Shown here piece after piece: positions 7,230 through 10,075 of a DNA stretch of 10,075 nucleotides. Each line of letters opens with the position of its first letter. Within the stretch, counting starts at the first letter, position 1. A program made the position numbers and the translations under genes. The notes under the pieces are model-generated. The model saw nothing but the letters and a program-made list of their open reading frames with translations. It searched no databases and had not been told where the DNA came from. This DNA is from Bacteroidales bacterium (GTDB lineage: Bacteria; Bacteroidota; Bacteroidia; Bacteroidales; GCA-2748055), in NCBI GenBank assembly GCA_023135025.1, contig JAGLTY010000047.1, positions 1 through 10,075 of the forward strand, read 5' to 3'.

Positions 7230-7861
7230 TCCTTGACGCACCAGACCAGGGCGTAATTATCGTGTTGAAGGTACTCCATTTCAAAATTCTCTTCGCCGTT
7301 ACCATTGATCACATGACCATTCATAAAGCCTTGTTCTTCCGGTCTGAATGGTGCAATGGTGATACCGTCCCTGAAATTGATGTCCTGCTTGTCGCAGATC
7401 TTGTAGAGGGCCTCTTTGGCACACCAGTGCAGGTAGAGGTGAAATTTCGACAGTTCCGGATCGACGGTGATATTCTCCCTATCGTTGATAAACTTATTGG
7501 CCACTTTACTGATCTTACCCGACATAAACTCCAGGTCGATTCCCACCCGTTTGTCTTTGCTGATCAGCACTGCAGTGAGATTGTTGGAGTGAGAAATACT
7601 GATGTTATGGGTGTTGCCCCTTACGAACGGCTTATTCTCGGAATTGTAAAGGATCCGGGTATCTTTTCCCAGCATGGTTTTCACCAGTGCACGGACGCTG
7701 AGCCATTCAATCTTTCTGCTGATGTTTTTGAAGCTATCGAGTTTTGCTTTCTCTACAGCAACCAGGTTGACCATGCTGTAGAGCGTATCAAAATCCTCTG
7801 TAATCTCCCACACACCTAAATGGCAATCCGGTAATATTTCTGTTTTCAAAAATACACCCAC
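7226..7861 (-). CDS. 4'-phosphopantetheinyl transferase (Sfp/AcpT superfamily)
   Basis: The enzyme transfers the phosphopantetheine arm of coenzyme A to a serine of carrier proteins. With the GTG start at 7861 it has 211 residues, usual for the Sfp-type monomer. Key motifs are NKPFV (76-80), HNISISHS (85-92), VGIDLE (106-111, magnesium-binding Asp109), and WCAKEALYK (146-154, with the WxxKE helix). There is no ATG near the start. GTG at 7861 was chosen because it leaves a typical 17-residue lead before LGVW. TTG at 7849 is also possible; a TTG at 7906 would fall within the predicted promoter. The stop overlaps the GGGPS start by ATGA, a pairing whose biochemical logic is unclear. Its carrier-protein target is not in the window; fatty acid ACP or a secondary pathway are both possible. 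Confidence 0.88.
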   Translation of the reverse strand: MGVFLKTEILPDCHLGVWEITEDFDTLYSMVNLVAVEKAKLDSFKNISRKIEWLSVRALVKTMLGKDTRILYNSENKPFVRGNTHNISISHSNNLTAVLISKDKRVGIDLEFMSGKISKVANKFINDRENITVDPELSKFHLYLHWCAKEALYKICDKQDINFRDGITIAPFRPEEQGFMNGHVINGNGEENFEMEYLQHDNYALVWCVKE

Positions 7862-7893
7862 GATATCTCTGTTAGATCCCCCGTGAGGGGTGA

Positions 7894-7901
7894 CAAAGTT
7901 A
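7894..7901 (-). promoter_or_regulatory. Predicted -7 element for the phosphopantetheinyl transferase-GGGPS pair (TAACTTTG)
   Basis: On the minus strand TAACTTTG is an exact match to TAnnTTTG, in the 51-bp gap after gldD. It would start transcription around 7887, about 25 bases before the GTG start at 7861. No good -33 box is seen, so it may be a weak internal promoter in a longer operon. Confidence 0.4.
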
Positions 7902-7912
7902 AACAAATTTGA

Positions 7913-8542
7913 TTAATACTTCCACTGGGTGGTTTCGATCATATGGATGATATCCTCCCTCAGGAACTCAATGACCGGGTTTAGCGAATCGCGATTGGGC
8001 TGGCAGTTGAAATAGAGCGAACCCCTCAGGAAATGATCGGTACTGTCGGTGATGAAAAACTGGACAGCAGATGCCACGTCTCCTTTTAGATCATATACCA
8101 TCCCAAACCTCTTCTGATCCCTGTGAATAAAGGGCGTCTCCTCGATCCCATGCGCCTTTACCGTATGTTTGTATACCAGCTCCCGGCTATCGGTAATATA
8201 GGCGTTCAGCTGATCCTCCACCGGTTTATAACTCAGGTGGATCTTCCCATTGAGTTGAGGAATGGCCACATTGATCCATCCCTCCTCTGCTCTGGGTCCG
8301 CTATCTATCTCTACAGTGGCATATTCCGGGATCTCGAACTGGTAAAATTCCTGATCGCTGTAGAGCTGGTATGATTTTTCGGGGTAATCGATCTTCAGAT
8401 ACCCGGTGGGTTTGGGTGTGTACGACTGGTTACAGGAACCGATCAAAAGCAGCAGCAGAACCATTGCACCCATGGTCATCCGCCATCTGCCGGTCTGCAT
8501 GCCAATCCGCCATCTCCCCCTGTGGGTGCCTGCTCCACTCAT
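7913..8542 (-). CDS. gldD: Gliding motility / type IX secretion-associated lipoprotein GldD
   Basis: GldD is a lipoprotein of unknown biochemical role, needed for gliding in Flavobacterium and associated with the type IX secretion group. This 209-residue protein has a hydrophobic run followed by the lipobox LIGSC (33-37), so Cys37 would be lipidated. The mature part has the family features: YTPKPTGYLKIDYPEKSY (41-58), then AEEGWINVAIPQLNGKIHLSY and a C-terminal LRGSLYFNCQPNRDSLNP segment. The ATG at 8542 forms an ATGA overlap with the gldE stop, supporting this start. It leaves an unusually long, Arg/Trp-rich lead of 26 residues, and internal ATGs (codons 15, 22, 24 and 27) could also serve. 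The lead contains the duplicated motif GRWR. Presence of gldD does not by itself show that the organism glides, as non-gliding Bacteroidota also carry it. Confidence 0.9.
   Translation of the reverse strand: MSGAGTHRGRWRIGMQTGRWRMTMGAMVLLLLLIGSCNQSYTPKPTGYLKIDYPEKSYQLYSDQEFYQFEIPEYATVEIDSGPRAEEGWINVAIPQLNGKIHLSYKPVEDQLNAYITDSRELVYKHTVKAHGIEETPFIHRDQKRFGMVYDLKGDVASAVQFFITDSTDHFLRGSLYFNCQPNRDSLNPVIEFLREDIIHMIETTQWKY
8479..8516. repeat. Two 11-bp direct repeats in the gldD leader (period 27 bp)
   Basis: ATCCGCCATCT occurs at 8479-8489 and again at 8506-8516. The offset of 27 bases is in frame, so on the minus strand it encodes GRWR twice (residues 9-12 and 18-21) just before the lipoprotein signal. 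It looks like a small in-frame duplication. Confidence 0.7.
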
Positions 8543-9861
8543 GCTTTCTGCTCCGGGTTTTTAATAAACACCTTTACCTCTTTGATCCTGCGCTTGTCCA
8601 TTGCCATTACCGTGAATTCCATCCCTTTGCATAGCATCATATCATTCAGCCGCGGGAATCCGCTCTTCAATTCGAGGAGCAGTCCGGCCACCGTCTCCGC
8701 ATCTCCTTTCACCTCATCGAACAGTTCATCGTCCAGTTCTGTGACCTTGTAAAAGTCATTTAGCAGAGTTTTTCCGTCAAACACAAAGGTATGGGTATCG
8801 ATCCTTCTGTAGAACTCTTCCGCCTCGTCCGATTCATCGGTGATTTCGCCCACCACCTCTTCCAGTATATCCTCCATGGTGACGATCCCTTCAGTGCCCC
8901 CGTATTCGTCCACCACAATGGCCAGGTGTATCTTTTTCTCCTGGAACTCCTTCAACAGGTCATTGATTTTTTTGGTTTCGGGAACAAAGAATGGCTCACG
9001 AATAAGCTTCTGCCAGTTGAATCTGTTTTTCTGGCCAATATGGGGCAACAGGTCCTTCACATACAGGATCCCTTTCAGGTGATCGAAGGTCTTTTCATAG
9101 ACCGGGATGCGTGAGAAACCGGAGTCGATAATCACACTTATAAGGGTGGAGAGATCGGTCTTAATATCCACGGTAACCACATCGGTCCGCGGCTTCATGA
9201 TCTCCGAAACCTCCAGGTTGCTGAACCGGACGATCCCCTCCAGCATCTCCTTCTCATCCTCCACCACATCGGTGGCCAGATCCAGCGCCTCCGACAGGTC
9301 GTCCATGGAGATGTTCTGTACCTTCTTTGCAAGCCTCCGGTTCACCAGTCCGGTCGATTTGACCAGAATATAGATCAGCGGCTGAAACAGTTTGTCGAGG
9401 ATCACCAGTGGAACAGCCATCCGCCTGGCAAACTGCGGTGCAAACCGGTTGGTGTACACTTTGGGCATGATCTCCCCAAAGAGCAGCAGCAGGAAGGTGA
9501 TCACAATGACCTTAATCCCAAATTCAAGCAGGGGAGATTGTGTGAAGCTAAAAATGGTGCCTGTGACAAATGAGGCGATGATTACAATACCAACATTAAT
9601 GAAATTATTGGTAATCAAGATATTCGCCAGGAGCCTTTCGGGCTTGTCCAGCAGATTAAGCACCATAGTCTCTTTGCGTGAGGGGTGCTCCTTCAGGTCG
9701 CTGATATGATTCGGCCCTAAACTGAAATAGGCTACTTCCGATCCGGAGATCATGGCCGAGCAGAAGAGCAAAAATGCCACCACCACCATACCAATGATGG
9801 CCTCGGAAGTGAGTGGCATCAGTACACCCTGTTGTAAAATAGTTAAAAACGCCGGTTCCAA
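8539..9861 (-). CDS. gldE: GldE, CNNM/CBS/CorC-domain membrane protein
   Basis: The 440-residue protein has the CorC/HlyC-type architecture: an N-terminal DUF21/CNNM membrane domain (about 20-200) with hydrophobic segments near 21-42, 83-105 and 115-135, the motif ALFSLG-like AYFSLGPN (44-51), and FGEIMPK (128-134); a pair of CBS domains (about 219-340, including [11 protein letters not shown] and [24 protein letters not shown] sequence); and a C-terminal CorC_HlyC domain (about 355-435). CNNM relatives are linked to magnesium or cobalt transport. GldE was named for its link to gliding and its partnership with GldD. The start is probably TTG at 9861, giving the MEP N-terminus common in the family; ATG at 9819 is the alternative. 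The gene follows ssb by 25 bases and overlaps gldD by ATGA, so all three are probably co-transcribed. Confidence 0.92.
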   Translation of the reverse strand: MEPAFLTILQQGVLMPLTSEAIIGMVVVAFLLFCSAMISGSEVAYFSLGPNHISDLKEHPSRKETMVLNLLDKPERLLANILITNNFINVGIVIIASFVTGTIFSFTQSPLLEFGIKVIVITFLLLLFGEIMPKVYTNRFAPQFARRMAVPLVILDKLFQPLIYILVKSTGLVNRRLAKKVQNISMDDLSEALDLATDVVEDEKEMLEGIVRFSNLEVSEIMKPRTDVVTVDIKTDLSTLISVIIDSGFSRIPVYEKTFDHLKGILYVKDLLPHIGQKNRFNWQKLIREPFFVPETKKINDLLKEFQEKKIHLAIVVDEYGGTEGIVTMEDILEEVVGEITDESDEAEEFYRRIDTHTFVFDGKTLLNDFYKVTELDDELFDEVKGDAETVAGLLLELKSGFPRLNDMMLCKGMEFTVMAMDKRRIKEVKVFIKNPEQKA

Positions 9862-9886
9862 ACCTGGAGTTAAAGGTTAAAAATGA

Positions 9887-10075
9887 TCAGAACGGAAGAT
9901 CGTCCGGTCCGTTGTCTCCGCCATCAAAAGGATCGTCAGCCGGGGTTTCTCCCTGTGCGGGTGGTTGGTTTTGTACAGGCGATTGACTCTGTGAGGGTTG
10001 TCCGCCCGAAGGAACCTCTCCCTGTGCTGTAGCCTCTCCCTGTGCCGGAACCTCTCCCTGTGCTGTAGCCTCTCC
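9887..10075 (-). CDS. ssb: Single-stranded DNA-binding protein SSB, C-terminal part (runs off right edge)
   Basis: The last 62 residues of SSB are visible, in frame to the window edge. They end with the acidic tip DNGPDDLPF, the hallmark through which SSB recruits replication and repair proteins. Ahead of it is a Gly/Gln/Pro-rich disordered linker beginning with alternating six-residue units GEATAQ and GEVPAQ. The DNA-binding OB fold is outside the window. Synteny supports the call, since ssb next to gldE and gldD is a common Bacteroidota arrangement. The stop codon is at 9887-9889, 25 bases before the TTG start of gldE. Confidence 0.9.
   Translation of the reverse strand, partial: GEATAQGEVPAQGEATAQGEVPSGGQPSQSQSPVQNQPPAQGETPADDPFDGGDNGPDDLPF
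10015..10075. repeat. 18/36-bp tandem repeat in the SSB linker
   Basis: Three full 18-base units (10015-10032, 10033-10050, 10051-10068) and a partial fourth reach the window edge. Units 1 and 3 are identical; unit 2 differs at its last bases, giving a 36-bp higher-order period. All are multiples of three, so copy changes keep the reading frame. A degenerate related unit (encoding AQGET) lies near 9947-9964. Confidence 0.9.

Noticed and set aside
7262..7819. Plus-strand open frame (185 codons) opposite the phosphopantetheinyl transferase
   Set aside because: The sense strand encodes all the transferase motifs; the antisense product resembles nothing I know.
7878..7890. CCCC-GTGA-GGGG mini hairpin upstream of the phosphopantetheinyl transferase
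   Set aside because: The stem is only four base pairs, no T-run follows, and it straddles the predicted transcription start, so neither a terminator nor a riboswitch is supported.
9854..9864. GGTT-CCA-AACC mini hairpin over the gldE TTG start
   Set aside because: A four-base-pair stem is too weak to claim as a translational control element.
10015..10075. Tandem repeats as a possible CRISPR array
   Set aside because: The units are contiguous, without spacers, and are in frame within the SSB linker.

Overview
The window is a dense, chromosomal-looking stretch of a Bacteroidota genome, probably Bacteroidales/Marinilabiliales-like; the order is my inference. The lineage is suggested by gldD and gldE next to ssb, a group II geranylgeranylglyceryl phosphate synthase (GGGPS), the Bacteroides-type transketolase, and three exact matches to the Bacteroidota -7 promoter motif TAnnTTTG. 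Most genes look GC-rich. The exception is one markedly AT-rich transporter gene.

Left part (1-1446, minus strand): a YchF/OLA1-type P-loop ATPase is followed after one base by the N-terminus of a secreted M14 zinc carboxypeptidase that runs off the left edge. A 105-bp divergent intergenic region (1447-1551) separates ychF from the plus-strand genes. It has a TAnnTTTG element on each side and a perfect 12-bp palindrome between them.

Middle (1552-6475, plus strand): transketolase, an AT-rich MFS transporter and a secreted PafA-like alkaline-phosphatase-superfamily protein are joined by overlapping stop and start codons, so they are probably co-transcribed. The last protein keeps the PafA fold signature but has lost nearly every catalytic and metal-binding residue, so it looks like a pseudoenzyme. 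A small hairpin separates it from the convergent genes.

Right part (6498-10075, minus strand, transcribed right to left): the C-terminus of SSB, gldE (CNNM/CBS/CorC-type membrane protein), gldD (lipoprotein of the gliding/type IX secretion group), a 4'-phosphopantetheinyl transferase and GGGPS. gldE/gldD and the transferase/GGGPS pair each share a 4-bp ATGA overlap. A 51-bp gap with a promoter-like element splits the run into two sub-operons.

No tRNA, rRNA, CRISPR array, insertion sequence or recognisable defence system was seen, and there is no gene-free stretch over 300 bases. The points most worth a second look are the predicted pseudo-phosphatase, the AT-rich transporter fitted between its neighbours, the shared palindrome, and the repeat tract in the SSB linker.
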